From Emydura subglobosa (lineage: Eukaryota > Chordata > Testudines > Chelidae): DNA of 64,000 nt. The stretch lies in NCBI GenBank assembly GCA_007922225.1, contig ML679961.1, positions 72,892,890 through 72,956,889 of the forward strand. The letters run 5' to 3'. The notes beneath the pieces are model-generated. The model ran no database searches, had not been told where the DNA came from, and was given only the letters and a program-made list of their open reading frames with translations. Both the position numbers and the translations under genes were made by a program. This document shows, in pieces, positions 10,783-21,165 of this stretch (its first letter is position 1; every line of letters starts with the position of its first letter).

Positions 10783-10880
10783 CTAGCTCCGCCCCCCTGC
10801 TTCCAGTCAGGTGGGGCCACTGGGGCCTTTAAAGGCCTAGACCCGCCCCCTTGCTTCCGGTCAGGTGTTTCCCTGGGGCA
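10774..10880 (-). promoter_or_regulatory. 54-bp tandem doublet with TTTAAA and GC-box words
   Basis: TTAAAGGCCTAG at 10775 recurs at 10829, each followed by a CCGCCCCC GC-box and CTTCC(A/G)GTCAGGTG. The second unit contains the perfect palindrome GGCCTTTAAAGGCC at 10824-10837. TATA-like words next to Sp1-type and ETS-like (CTTCCGG) words, directly upstream of the minus-strand AW-x-P frame, suggest a promoter. This is inference from motifs only. Confidence 0.35.
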
Positions 10881-10908
10881 GGCTTCTGTCAGCCAGGGTG
10901 GGTCTGTG

Positions 10909-10954
10909 TCCCTCTCTGGGTCCTCCTCAGAGGGGGACCAGCCCTCCCGGCTAC
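10909..10954 (+). repeat. 46-bp direct repeat, right copy
   Basis: Identical to 9876-9921. The GC-rich module ends here and AT-rich DNA resumes at once with ACAAACCCAAAATATG, so the repeat marks the right boundary of the module. Confidence 0.95.
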
Positions 10955-10960
10955 ACAAAC

Positions 10961-12096
10961 CCAAAATATGCAGGCAAGTGGAAGTTTTAAGGTACTTTTT
11001 TTTTTCTGTTTTTTAGGATACTGATCTGTTTTAGGTAATGTGCTCTGAAGGCTTTGGGCATTTGTCCTGTGATGTTCATTATAGCTCCTATACATTACAA
11101 TTTATATTAACTGTTGTTCTTTTAGTTGTCAAAACAACATTTCTTGACCTGCAGTTGTACAAACAAAACCTGATAATTAGAGATGGAAAACAATTTAATT
11201 TTAAAACATTTCCTACCAGAATCCATGTTTCCTTCATTAAATCATGGCATTCCCATCTAGAGACTTAAAAAAAGAAAAGCAATGTAGTAATATTTTCTTC
11301 ATACTTAATTTAAATTTCAATAATCTGTAATGAATCAGCTGTGTGTGTGCACCACTACCCTCTACAGGATGAAAGCATAAATTGCTCCGCAGTGTTTCAT
11401 AGGCCTTATACCCCTACCAATACTGTATAGCACTGGATCGCCTTTAAATCAAGTTGAAGGGAACTGTGTGCTTTTGAAGCAGGAGGATCTGAGTTCTATT
11501 TCAGCTGCGGTCACGAAGTTTGCTTTCAATATAGGGGTAAATATTTATGTTACCACTGTTTGGTTATATGTATTATATATAATCTTGATGAATGTAGTGA
11601 GTGCATAGATGAAAATAAGAATGTCGGTTCGTTCCTTCAGTGGCTTGTTTTCTTGCTCTTTATTTCATAAGTGCAGCAGTCATAGTGAGACCTGCTCCAT
11701 CAAAGTCAATGTCACCATGTGTTGCCTTAAATACTTTAATCAATTCTCCTTGATTCTGTTGCATTAAGACAAAACTGCTTTCACATTGTCAATTAGACAA
11801 TGAGATCTAACTCACTAGCAGACACCACCATATTTTATAGCTAGAATTACAGGGACTGAGGGAGGCAAAATGAAGTGGAAATGAGCTGAAATTTGACAGG
11901 AAATACCTTACCTAAAACAGCCTAGAATCTGTTTGGGAAATTGGTTAACGTACTGTATGTTAATCTGGACTCATGAAGCTGGACTACCAGTTTAGGTTTG
12001 GAAATAAAGGGGAATGTGGCTGCCACTTAAGTGATTTTTTTTTTAAAAAACACATTGGCAGCTCATTCAAACATCTCAGTGCTCACACAGATTTTA

Positions 12097-12098
<2 letters not shown>
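10961..12098. other. Unassigned DNA, part possibly an old repeat
   Basis: No gene is seen. The part at about 11338-11530 (with CACCACTACCCTCTACAGG and TGCTTTTGAAGCAGGAGG) resembles a dispersed repeat I have seen in chelonian DNA, but I cannot name it. The rest shows nothing. Confidence 0.35.

Positions 12099-12141
<43 letters not shown>
12099..12141 (+). repeat. (TG)n microsatellite
   Basis: There are twenty-one uninterrupted TG units. Length polymorphism between individuals would be expected. Confidence 0.98.
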
Positions 12142-12143
<2 letters not shown>

Positions 12144-12571
12144 ACACATAGTGAGTCCCTTTTTGTCATAAGCAGTATCAAAATAAATGTAATGGCATTG
12201 TTATACTAAGTTTTATATGAAGTGTTAATTTGATCTTGATTGTATCATTTGTCGTGTTAATGTCTATAATGTCCTGGCTAAACTCCAATCTAGGTGATTA
12301 TATTCCGCTGCTCTAAACTCATCTGGCAGTTTCAGTCAGAGTATTCTTCTTCCCTTTCTGCCATGGAGCATGACTGGCCACTGTTAACACTGTTATACCC
12401 CAGAGTTAGCTGCAGTGTGATGCTGTTAGGTCACATGGTTCAAGTGTACAATGTAATACATTGTTTGGGGAGAATGAGCATCTCTTTTCAACCTCAGTTC
12501 TAAAATAACCTAATTGATAGACAAAACATCAACCACATTTAACAGTAACTTGCTCTAAGTTTCACCTGAAA

Positions 12572-12690
12572 AAAGAGAGCTGAAGTCTCTCAAGCTTATG
12601 TCTGCAAATATTAAAATTGTTAGTCTTTAAAGTGCCACAGAACTCTCATTGTTTTTGCTGTATACAGACTAACACAGCTATCACTCTGGA
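12572..12690 (+). repeat. Interspersed repeat with GTTAGTCT / AGACTAAC arms
   Basis: The block reads CAAGCTTATGTCTGCAAATA, ATTGTTAGTCTTTAAAGTGC, then CAGACTAACACAGCTATCAC. GTTAGTCT and AGACTAAC are inverted relative to each other. I recognise the order from a very common chelonian and crocodilian dispersed repeat; its class is unknown to me. Confidence 0.6.
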
Positions 12691-12804
12691 AATAAGTTTC
12701 ACTTGATGAGTCTGGGAATTCCTTGCTGCTCAGCTAACGAAGAGCTCAGGCCTAGAATTAGTCATTGGGTCTTTGATCCTGAAAACAGGGATGTGAGTGC
12801 TTCA

Positions 12805-12895
12805 CTTACTACCATCTGTAGTTCCCTTAATTTCAATGGGCCTACTTACAATAGTAAAGTTAAGTACCTGCATAGGTGTTTGCAGGATTATAGCT
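12805..12895. repeat. Short palindromic interspersed repeat, copy 4
   Basis: AATTTCAATGGGCCTACTTAC, shortened here to its TTTCAATGGG core, is followed by AGTAAAGTTAAGTACCTGC and GTGTTTGCAGGATTA. This is the order seen in the TTGACTTCAATGG-type repeats. Confidence 0.4.
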
Positions 12896-13005
12896 TTAGT
12901 GAGAGAGAGAAATCTCTTTAAGCCTTTAAAATTAGAAAATGTTGTCTCACGGTATAGTAACTGCAGATTACCTGTTTAGTATCATCCAGCTACTAAAGAT
13001 CTTTA

Positions 13006-13423
13006 AACCCTAAAGGATATACAAAGTTATGAACACGAGGATTATGAACTGACCTGTCAACCACACACCTAATTTGGAACTGCAAGTATGCAATCAGGCA
13101 GCAGAGACAAAAAATCAAATACTGCACAGCACAGGACTGTGTTAAATGTAAACTATTAAAAAAAAAGGGGGGGGGGAAGAAATGTTTTAAAAAAAGATTT
13201 GACAAGGTAAGGAAACTTTTTCGGTGCTTGTTTTATTTAAAATAAGATGATAAAAGCAGCATTTTTCTTCTGTATTCTAAAGATTCAAAGCTGCATTAAG
13301 TCAATGTTCAGTTGTAAACTTTGGAAAGAAGAACCATAACGTTTTGTTCAGCGTTACGAATGTTTCAGAGTTACAAACAACCTCTATTCCCAAAGTGTTT
13401 GTAACTCTGAGGTTCTATTGTAT
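13006..13423. mobile_element. Non-autonomous TIR DNA transposon (mariner/Tigger-like), decayed
   Basis: The right end reads GTAACTCTGAGGTTCTATTG. Just inside it CAGAGTTACAAACAACCTC is its inverted partner. The left end, ACAAAGTTATGAACACGAGG, is a decayed version of the same terminal sequence. The middle has no frame, only A- and G-runs at 13157-13176. I recognise the termini from a TA-targeting transposon family in turtles. No transposase is present. The 70-codon minus frame at 12993-13205 is spurious. Confidence 0.6.
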
Positions 13424-14409
13424 AAGACATATTTTGTATGTGGGGAGGGGAGTATTTTTATTTTATTGGGTTTTTTTCTAACACATTTACACAAAATGAC
13501 AGGTCAAACCAAATAAAGGTCCACATTTGTACAGATCTTTTCCAAATAATAAGCATTCAAGGCTTCCCCTAAAAGGGTTTTCCTTTTCCAGTCTATGCCT
13601 CAAAGTCTTTCAAACCAAAAGTTCAATGTTTCTCTAGTCCTCCATAAGATGGAAGTTCAGTCCCCATTCCTGTCTTCTGACTTTCTAGTTTTGGCTTGCC
13701 CTTTTAGGAAAGCCTTTCTCTGCAGGCTTTCTTAGTGCTTGCCCCTTTAAATTTGCAAATGACTAATAGCTGTGGTCATTTTTCCATATTTCTCCTGCAG
13801 GCTGCAATTTCTTCCTTTCTAGCTTGTATTTATTTAGTTTCTTTAGGCTGTTTTCTCCTGCCTTTTACTCTGTCTCTGAGGAGCAGGCTGTATATCTTCA
13901 CAGCGGCTAATTTCAGATGCTTCAGGGAAAGTTGGAAACACCACATAACGGGGAGTTATACAACTTTTTCCCCTAACCCTATGCAATTAGTGCTTGGCCT
14001 TTATACTGTAACAAGAGGATTTATCCATTTTGTCTATTTTATGTTACTCTTGATATTATCTCCATTGTACAGATGCATAAGCTGAGGAATGTAATACATT
14101 GATGATTTATTCTGAACATCACCAATTGTGTGATCGTATCATACATGGCTAACAGATGGTTACTGGCTAGGCATAAAAGTAAATATAATTAATATTACTT
14201 ATTTGCGTTATTGCTTTCAGTACTGCAAAGAGCATTGGTCTTTGCCCTGAGGAATTTACATTTTAAAACATAACCCAAAAAACATAAAAGTGCTGGTGAC
14301 AGACTGACAGTGTCCTGTAGTATCCTGAACAAACCTCATGGAATTAAGATAAACCTTACTGAATGTTGCTGAATTAGGGTTAATATCTTTGGTGTACACT
14401 GTATTCATG
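13424..14409. other. Unassigned non-coding DNA
   Basis: The frame of 116 codons at 13735-14085 is hydrophobic and Phe/Leu-rich, as expected from T-rich DNA, and has no recognisable domain. No repeat is identified. Confidence 0.4.
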
Positions 14410-14840
14410 GGCGGCGGGTGACTCCCTGCCCTTTCTGCCCCCTCTGCACCGGACCACTGAGCTCCCAACCGTGGCTGAAGAAGCTCCACCTTAACCTGCC
14501 TGAGTTCCAGCCCTGGTTGGCTCCAGCACCTGACCAGCTAGGCAGCCCCAGCATCGGTGCTAGGCAGTCCCAGACCAGGCAGGTGGCCCAAGAGACAGCC
14601 CCAGCTTCCCTGAGTCCCAGGCGCTGACTGGCCAACCTGCCTTAGTCCCAGCCCCCGCCCACTTCCAGGGAGAATCTGAGCAAGGACGGGAAGAGAAGCG
14701 GTGCCTTTGCTGGGGCCAGAGGGGGAGGAGCACGATGCATCAGGAAGGTGCGGAGCCTTGGGGCATAGCATAGGCAGGGCAGAGCATGGGCAGGGCCATG
14801 CCTGGCTGTTTGGGGAGGCTTAGCCTCCCCAAGCCTATGA
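14410..14840. repeat. GC-rich block, probably a repeat fragment
   Basis: GC content rises abruptly between 14410 and 14840. The right end carries a nearly perfect palindrome at 14810-14832 with 11-bp arms (GGGGAGGCT / AGCCTCCCC) and a one-base centre. Several short frames cross the block in all phases, as is usual for GC-rich DNA, and none is recognisable. A dispersed GC-rich retroelement fragment is the likeliest explanation. Confidence 0.4.
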
Positions 14841-14914
14841 TACCTGCTGTCCATGGCTCTATTTAAATGGAATTGTGTATGTGTTGTTGTGACATTGTAC
14901 ATAGTAGCAAAGAG

Positions 14915-15396
14915 GGCTGCTAATGAATTTATGAACTCCCTTTGTTATCAGCCTTGAAGCCACCCCCGTTATAGTCTTGGCCTTCACAATATTCTCTGGG
15001 GCAAGGGGTTCCACAGGTTGACTGTGCGTGGTGTGAAAAAATACTTCCTTTTGTTCGTTTTAAACTTGCTGCCTATTAATTTCATATGGTGACCCCCTAG
15101 TTTTTGTGTTATGAGAAGAAGTAAATAACACTTCCTGATTTACTTTCTCCACACCAATCATGATTTTATAGATCTCTATTATGTCCCCCTTTAGTCATCT
15201 CTTTTCCAAGCTGAAAAGTCCTTGTCTTATTAATCTCTCCTGATATGGAAGCTTTTCTGTACCTCTAATAATTTTTGTTGCCCTTTTCTGTACCCTTTTC
15301 AATTCCAATATATCTTTTTTTTAGATGGGGTGACCAGATCTGCATGTAGTAATCAAGATGTGGGTGTAACATGGATTTATGAGGAGGCAATATTGG
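14915..15396 (-). mobile_element. CR1-type LINE 3' segment, minus strand (second subfamily)
   Basis: The words GGTTCCACAGGTTGACTGTG, CTGCCTATTAATTTCATATG, TCATGATTTTATAGATCTC and TTTTTGTTGCCCTTTTC are shared in order with 18000-18360. This places both in one CR1-type subfamily, read from the 3' untranslated side toward the end of ORF2. It breaks off at GAGGCAATATTGG, where an LTR-like repeat begins. No coding function remains. Confidence 0.85.
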
Positions 15397-15905
15397 GGAG
15401 GTCCTTATGGGAGGATTGGAAGGACTTGGTTTACTGAGGCCCCATAAAATGATGAGCTTGTTTTGAGGAGAAGCTCTGATGAACTTGTAACCACAATGAA
15501 ACCCCTAAGGTGGGGTGATGCCTGGTAAGCTTATTAGCTTATGTGTGTAATGTTATTTTATTGTTTTTAATAAGTTTTCTCTGTAATAATTTTTAGCTTA
15601 TGAATAAAGTTGGCTTGCTTAGAAAGAACTGGTATAAATGGTAATTTATAGCTGTAGCAATTACTGTTGTCTTCTCTGGAGAGAAAGCAAACAGTTCTGT
15701 TTAGGCAAAGACTGTCTTTAGTGGGAAATGTACAGTGAAGGCAGGGAAATATGCAGTCTGGGAATACCCTGGTCAGAAGGGAGAGAGTCTCCACCCAGAA
15801 AGGGAGCAGATGGGGTGCTGGAACTATGGGTGCCCTTGCTGGACCACTGCGGGGAAATACAGGTGGACTAGGGTGGAGTTACCCTACTCTGTGATAGTCA
15901 TATGG
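15397..15905 (+). mobile_element. LTR-like interspersed repeat, plus copy
   Basis: GGAGGATTGGAAGGACTTGG, TTACTGAGGCCCCATAA, GAGCTTGTTTTGAGGAG and TCTGATGAACTTG match the minus copy at 4165-4990 in order. Downstream are TTTTAATAAG and ATGAATAAAGTTGG, which look like polyadenylation signals, as expected inside an LTR. It begins where the CR1 segment ends, so it either inserted into that CR1 or truncates it. No internal retroviral genes are adjacent. Confidence 0.5.
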
Positions 15906-16554
15906 TGAGAACTTTTTTTTTTTTTTTTTAAATAACTTTGATTTGTTAATGTTGTTTTGTCCACCTTTTTGGTGGAGGAAATGGTTTTGGGAATGGGACA
16001 TTTACACTGCTAGTCTTCCAGTAAGTTTGTTGCAGTGTGTGAGTTTCTCTTTATTGCCTACACATTTTGGGAGAGTCATTAAGATTGCTTAAACAAAATC
16101 TGCAGTACCTTTGATTAAATCAATGCATTGTAATGAAGATTTCAATCTCCTCTGCTGCACTAACTGCAGCATGAAAACTGTTTTTAGGCAGCCTTAGTGG
16201 TAAGTGATGATAAGGCAAAGGGAAGGCATGTGGATGGCTTATTAAATGACCAAGATTTTGATAAATGGTGTTGAGGGAGGGAGTCCTCTTCACATCAAAC
16301 TGTGAACTACATGTGAACATGAATTCACTCCTGTCTCATCATTTAAGGTACAATGTAAGTTGATTTAAGAATTGCCTATAGGGTCTTCAGAGTAAGTGCA
16401 ATGAAATGTGTTTTTTGTTGTTTTGATTTTTTGGATAGCATGATGTAAGATAGGCTATAGAGAATTTAATCCAAAACAATGATTAGCATTCCCCTGGGCA
16501 TGCATAACAGTAGGAAAAGTGATAGGAAGATACTGGCTATCTATGCAACTCAAT
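15906..16554. other. Unassigned DNA
   Basis: The interval holds a T run at 15913-15929 and a small hairpin at 15960-15976 (TCCACC and GGTGGA around a T5 loop). Nothing else is recognisable. Confidence 0.5.
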
Positions 16555-16680
16555 GACATAAGTTAAATTCTCTTAAGGTTAAATTCACCCGTTTAAAGGA
16601 CTAGCACAAAACCTATGCACTGCATAAGCCCGCACAATAGGACTTAAATTGTTCAGGGCAATAAATGCAGTATTCCTACC
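16555..16680. repeat. Short repeat with GTGAAATTCACC-type core
   Basis: GGTTAAATTCACCCG followed by ACCTATGCACTGCATAAG resembles a short inverted-repeat element whose better copy is at 48405-48530. The copy is decayed. Confidence 0.3.
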
Positions 16681-16689
16681 TCTCATGAT

Positions 16690-16990
16690 TTTATTGACAG
16701 TGTCATGATATTTGGGTTTTTTTTAAAGCACCAACTCCCGGATTCATGTGATTATGTGAGAATCTCAAGTTTTCTTTAAAAATAAAAAAGTAACTTTGTA
16801 GCTGTCATGGTTGCAGAAAATAGCTTGAAAACATGAAGTGAGTGCACCCTATGGGCTAAACTTAAAAAAAAAAGCAGGCTAATAAAAAGAACCCAACTTT
16901 TCCTCTTTGGCTTAAATCTCATGATATTTTTTAAATCTCATAATTTTTGGGACCCTTATTCATGATTTTCGTATTCTTTGAATTGGTAGT
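16690..16990 (+). repeat. Interspersed repeat family X, copy 1
   Basis: GCAGAAAATAGCTTGAAAAC, AATAAAAAGAACCCAAC, AATCTCATGATATTTT and TTCATGATTTTCG occur in the same order at 24530-24775. Two copies about 7.8 kb apart, both in plus orientation and both without a frame, define the family by comparison inside the window. Class unknown. Confidence 0.6.
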
Positions 16991-17734
16991 ACTGAAAGTG
17001 TCTTTTTCTAGCTTTTGCAGGTCTGCTGCAAAGGAGTGAATTTTACTTTGTAAAAGAGCATCCTTTTGATAGCCTTTCAGCTGAAACTTTTCAGAACTCG
17101 AATGGAAATCCTCTTGCTCCTCAGGGCCTTGTGCAAATACAAGCCTCAACAAAGAGAGGTTGGATCTAGCCACTAGTTCCAAGGTAGTGACGGTGACAGT
17201 ACAGGAGACATCATGCCAGATGTGTTCATTAAAAAAAATTACAAACAAACAAAACAACCTCAAGAAATTATCAGCATAATATTTATGGAGGCACAGCTGT
17301 TCTCCTTAACACCTTTCTGCTCCATCTGTATTATGACCTTCTTATAGCTTCCAATTGCAGTGAGTGTAGAAGAGCTTATTATTTCATAACCTTCTGAGTA
17401 CTGAATTTTGGATTGTTTTTTTAATTAGCATTTTAATTGCTCATCAAAGTAATTGAAGACAGTATTGGAAAAATGGAACATTTGCTAATCCCTTTGGTAA
17501 CAGTCAACACTAAGCTTTTCCCAAGGTCAAGCATTGTGTAGTTGTAATAGAGGGAGCTTTCTTTGCTGCTTCCTTACTGGATCATAGCAGCCTGACCTCA
17601 TGCCATTGACTTGGCAGAGGGATATGTTTTGACTATATGACCTGCAGACTGCCTCTGCTTGTGAGGTGAAAAAGGAAGAGGTGTCATTCTGTGCATAGCC
17701 ACCTAGACAAAATTGGCCTTGAGAAGACATATTA
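16991..17734. other. Unassigned DNA
   Basis: No feature is recognised. The right part, from about 17530, may still belong to the extended 3' end of the neighbouring CR1; the minus frame at 17527-17868 (113 codons) crosses that junction and is not a gene I recognise. Confidence 0.4.
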
Positions 17735-19040
17735 CTCTTAAAAACAGCCATACTTGTTTGGACTATAGGATAGGCTAGAGGGACCAATCTTCTGATAGAG
17801 GCCAGTGCCAGATGCTTCAGAGGGAATGAATAGCACGGGAATCTATTGAGTGATCCATCACCTGTCATCCAATCCTAGGTTCAGGCAGTCAGAGGTTTAG
17901 CGATTCCCAGAGTACAGAGTTGTGTCCCTGGTCAACTTAGCTAATAGCAATTTGGATCCTCCATGAATATATACAATTAATTTTTGGATCCAGTTATACT
18001 TTTGATCTTCACAACATCCCCTGGCAATTAGTTCCACATGTTGACTGTACGTTATGTGAAGAAGTACTTCCTTATGTTTATTTTTGAACCTGCTTCCTAT
18101 TAATTTAATTAATTATTTGACGGGTTAAATAACACTTCCTTATTCACTTTCTCTACACCATTCATGATTTTATAGACCATTATCATATCTCCCCCTTAGT
18201 TGTCTCTTTTCTAAACTAAACTGTCCCTGTCTTTTTAATCTCTCCTCACAAGGAAGCTGTTGCATGCCCTTAATCATTTTTGTTGTCCTTCTCTGTACCT
18301 TTTCCAATTCTAATAAATCTTTTTCGGGATGGTGTAACTAGAACTTCACACAGTATTCAAGATGTGGGTGTACCATAGGTTTATATAGTAGCATTACAAT
18401 ATTTGCTGTCGTCTTATCTGTCACTTTCCTAATGGTTCCTAACATAGTTAGCTTTTTGACTGCCACTGCACTTTGAGAAAAGTTTCAGAAAACTATCACC
18501 GATGACTCCAAGATCTTTCTTGAGTGGCTATAGTTAATTTAGACCACCTCATTTTGTATGTATAGTTGGGATTGTTTTTCAATGGTGTATTACTTTGGCA
18601 GATGAAATTCAGTATTGATCAGTGCATTTTGTTGCCCAGTCACCCAGTTTAGTGACTCCTCTGTAACTCTTCACAGTCAGCTTTGTACTTAACTATTTTG
18701 AGTTACTTTGTATCGCCTGCAAATTGTCACCTCATTGTTCACCCCCTTTCCTAGATAATTTATAAATGTGTTGAACAGCATTGAGCCCAGTACAGATCCT
18801 TGGGGAAGATCCTGCTATTTACTTCTCTCCATTGTGAAAACTGACCATTTATTCCTATGCTTAGTTTCCTATCCTTTAACCAGTTACTGATCCAGGAGAG
18901 GACCTTACCTCTTATCCCATTAACTGCTTTGTTTGCTTAAGGGTCTTTGGTGAGGGACCTTGTCAAAGGCTTTCTGAAACAGCAGGTACACTATATTGAC
19001 TGGATCACCCTTGTTCAGAAGCTCAGTGTCTGCCAAAGAT
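17735..19040 (-). mobile_element. CR1-type LINE, 5'-truncated, minus strand (second subfamily)
   Basis: The left part is the 3' untranslated region: AGAGGCCAGTGCCAGATGC, TTAGCTAATAGCAATTTGG, AGTTCCACATGTTGACTG. Further right come the antisense words of the ORF2 end (CATTTTGTTGCCCAGTCACC, CCTTGGGGAAGATCCTGC, AACCAGTTACTGATCCAGG), stopping near CACTATATTGACTGGATCACC, shortened here. It shares its order of words with 14915-15396. The ORF is broken by many stops. CR1 copies are usually cut at the 5' end, as here. Confidence 0.88.
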
Positions 19041-19814
19041 CACTTATTGCAAATGTGGGAGATGAGTTTTAGGAGACTAAGACATGTTGGGCACTTGCTT
19101 TAGTTTACGCACTGCTCTTGAACGGCAGGTGAGCTCCAAGGGAGCTACTCCCAGGACTATCATTTAATTTTATATATCAGTGGAGACTAAACTAAGGCTC
19201 AGTCCTCCCTGTCTAGGAAGAATTACTAGAGGGCACTGAAAAGGCAAATATTCAGATAGGCTGGGTCACACTGAGTTGCAGCCCCCAAAAAAAAGGGGGG
19301 GAGGAGGGGATGGGGCCTGTGGAGACTAGTGGTTTGGGCATTATAAATGTATATCAAAAAACTCCCTTAGCCCTCAGAGTTTTTATAAAATAATAAAATT
19401 CCATCACTAGACAGTGAAAGATCTCAATCTCCTTTGAGGCCACTTTTTAAATTCTTGTTAATAAGTCTTCTCCATCTCTAATTTTTATGATTTGTCTTGT
19501 GATTAACTTATTAACTTGTGCTATAAGATCCACTTTGGGAGAAGTTAAGCAGCCTCTCAAGAGAGATCACTGATCTCTAAGAGCATTCAAATGTTACTTT
19601 CTTCCTTTCCATTTTAAATATACAATCCTCTGTAATTCAAGAAGCCTATGGGTTTTTTTTCCCCCTGCAGTGGAAGTAACTCCTCCTCATACCAATGTGA
19701 GCTGAAAGCAGTATGCAATGGGGGTAAATTGGCCCTGAAAATGTTGACAATTTAAATACACACCCATTTTAAAATTGCTCTTTTCCAGGGTACTTAAGAA
19801 ATTATTTTTAATAT
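19041..19814. other. Unassigned DNA
   Basis: No gene. A near-match to the CTCF core lies at 19228-19241 (TTACTAGAGGGCAC, lacking the two leading C). A short A/G run lies at 19286-19303. Confidence 0.45.
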
Positions 19815-19900
19815 TAAAAGGGTCCACCCTTGTTCTAGTTGATGCCGATGGCAAAATTCCCAGGGTTTTTAATGGGAGCAGGATTGGGCCCTCCCTAAGT
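19815..19900. repeat. Short palindromic interspersed repeat, copy 5
   Basis: GGCAAAATTCCCAGGG and TTTTTAATGGGAGCAGGATT flank a short centre, in the order seen in the TTGACTTCAATGGGAGCAGG-type repeats. Confidence 0.4.
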
Positions 19901-20029
19901 TAGATATTATACTAACCACATGCATGCAGCATTGTGGAATTCTGCTGCAAAAATTCAGGCCTCTATATGTGTGGACTAGAGAATCCCTACTTAGCTGTTG
20001 CTACCTATAGAACCTTTAGGCCCGTTGTT

Positions 20030-20250
20030 TCCAAAATTGTCCATGGATTTTGGGTACCTCAAGTTTTGAATGCCTATTTTGAGACTCCTTGGGCCTAATT
20101 TTTAAAAGTGCTGAGCCTCTTCAGCTGCTGTTGGAGTTAGTGAGAGTTGGTAGGTGCTCAGCACCTCTAAAATGGGGTCCAAAGGGTCTCATATTATCTA
20201 CCCTATAAATCAGTGATGGTTTTTAAAAATGAGACCTTGTAGTTTTTTTT
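20030..20250. repeat. Old repeat of the GGCCTAATTTTNAAAAGTGCTGAG type
   Basis: GGGCCTAATTTTTAAAAGTG with CTGAGCCTC on one side and GTGCTCAGCACCTCTAAAA on the other form opposite arms. Related copies are at 26730-26905 and 55310-55400. The stretch between 19901 and 20029 shows nothing. Confidence 0.4.
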
Positions 20251-20946
20251 AGTTACTCAGTTGCCAGAGGGCAATTGATCGATACAAGGCAATTCATTAC
20301 ACTGGCTCCAGTGAACTCTAAACAGCCATACCAGCTGTGATAATGGTCACAGAACCTCAGAGGGTTAGGGGAAAACGTTGCTTGGAAACTCTTTAATTTT
20401 TTCTCTTTCTTGCTCTTTGGAAAAGGAGGGTTAATATCTCACTGAGCTTTTTATTCCCGTGAAATGAAAATTTGCCAGCCACCACTGAATAGACTTAAGA
20501 GACAAAGCTGCCTTGCTAGTTGATTTGAAAGTTACAAATACAGTCTGCCATGTTTGAAATAACAATAAAACAGCAAGAGTCTGACCCACTAAAATACCTC
20601 ATACTTTTCAATGCCAATGGGGGATCCTCAGTGAGGCAGAGGAAATTTAATTATTGACAGAGCACAAAGAAAACATGTTTGTTTGCCCTGTTGTAATGGG
20701 GACAGCTCAGCAGGCTTGGACCTGAATGTGCTAGATCCTGAATGAGATGCAGGCTGATGTGCTGCAGAGTTGGCAGGAGGTCTGAACCATTTAATTATAT
20801 GGCGTTATTTTTACTTATGGTAACACCAGATTTTTAAGTTTTTGTTTTAAATAAAAATTAAAAGACTAGAATATTTAAATAGCTGTTTATATTCTCAGAT
20901 CATTTTACACCCATTAAATAGTTAACTGATACCCCATGACAGGGCA
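20251..20946. other. Unassigned AT-rich DNA
   Basis: No coding or repeat signal is recognised. Confidence 0.5.
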
Positions 20947-21050
20947 GCTTGAGTTTAAAGCATGACCGCACTTGAGTGAACTTTTGGGAACAGGGTTGGG
21001 GGCAACACTTGCCCAATAACCTAAGTTAACTTTGCAGTGAAGACATACCT
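20947..21050. mobile_element. GTCTACA-type MITE fragment
   Basis: CTAAGTTAACTTTGCAGTGA followed by AGACATACC is the right terminal sequence of the GTCTACA-ended MITEs. The left part (AGCTTGAGTTTAAAGCATGA) fits one of those families. The opposite end is not clear. Confidence 0.5.
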
Positions 21051-21059
21051 CTGTGACTT

Positions 21060-21165
21060 TCTCAGTGTCGCAATGGGAATCTGTAGCACAGGAGGAAATG
21101 ACACCTGGTCTCTATAGAGTTTCAGTATAGCATCCTAACCACAAGACCATCCTTCCTCCTTGATA
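21060..21165 (-). mobile_element. MIR-like SINE head, minus orientation
   Basis: AGCATCCTAACCACAAGACC is the reverse complement of the tRNA-like A-box region of the SINE (GGTCTTGTGGTTAGGATGCT). ACACCTGGTCTC to its left fits the B-box side. The 3' part of the SINE is missing. Confidence 0.6.

Larger units (their letters stand above)
9800..10960. mobile_element. GC-rich module of unknown family
   Basis: An abrupt 1.1-kb GC- and CpG-rich island lies in AT-rich surroundings. It has a 46-bp direct repeat near both ends, a 41-bp tandem repeat at its left, a 54-bp doublet with TTTAAA and GC-box words at its right, and between them a minus-strand reading frame with AW-x-P repeats. This organisation fits a retroelement fragment or a satellite-like unit better than a host CpG-island gene, because no splice-ready exon is visible. 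I do not recognise the family. It abuts the 5' side of CR1 copy A. Confidence 0.45.

Noticed and set aside
17527..17868. Minus-strand frame of 113 codons
   Set aside because: It overlaps the 3' untranslated end of a CR1 copy and shows no domain.
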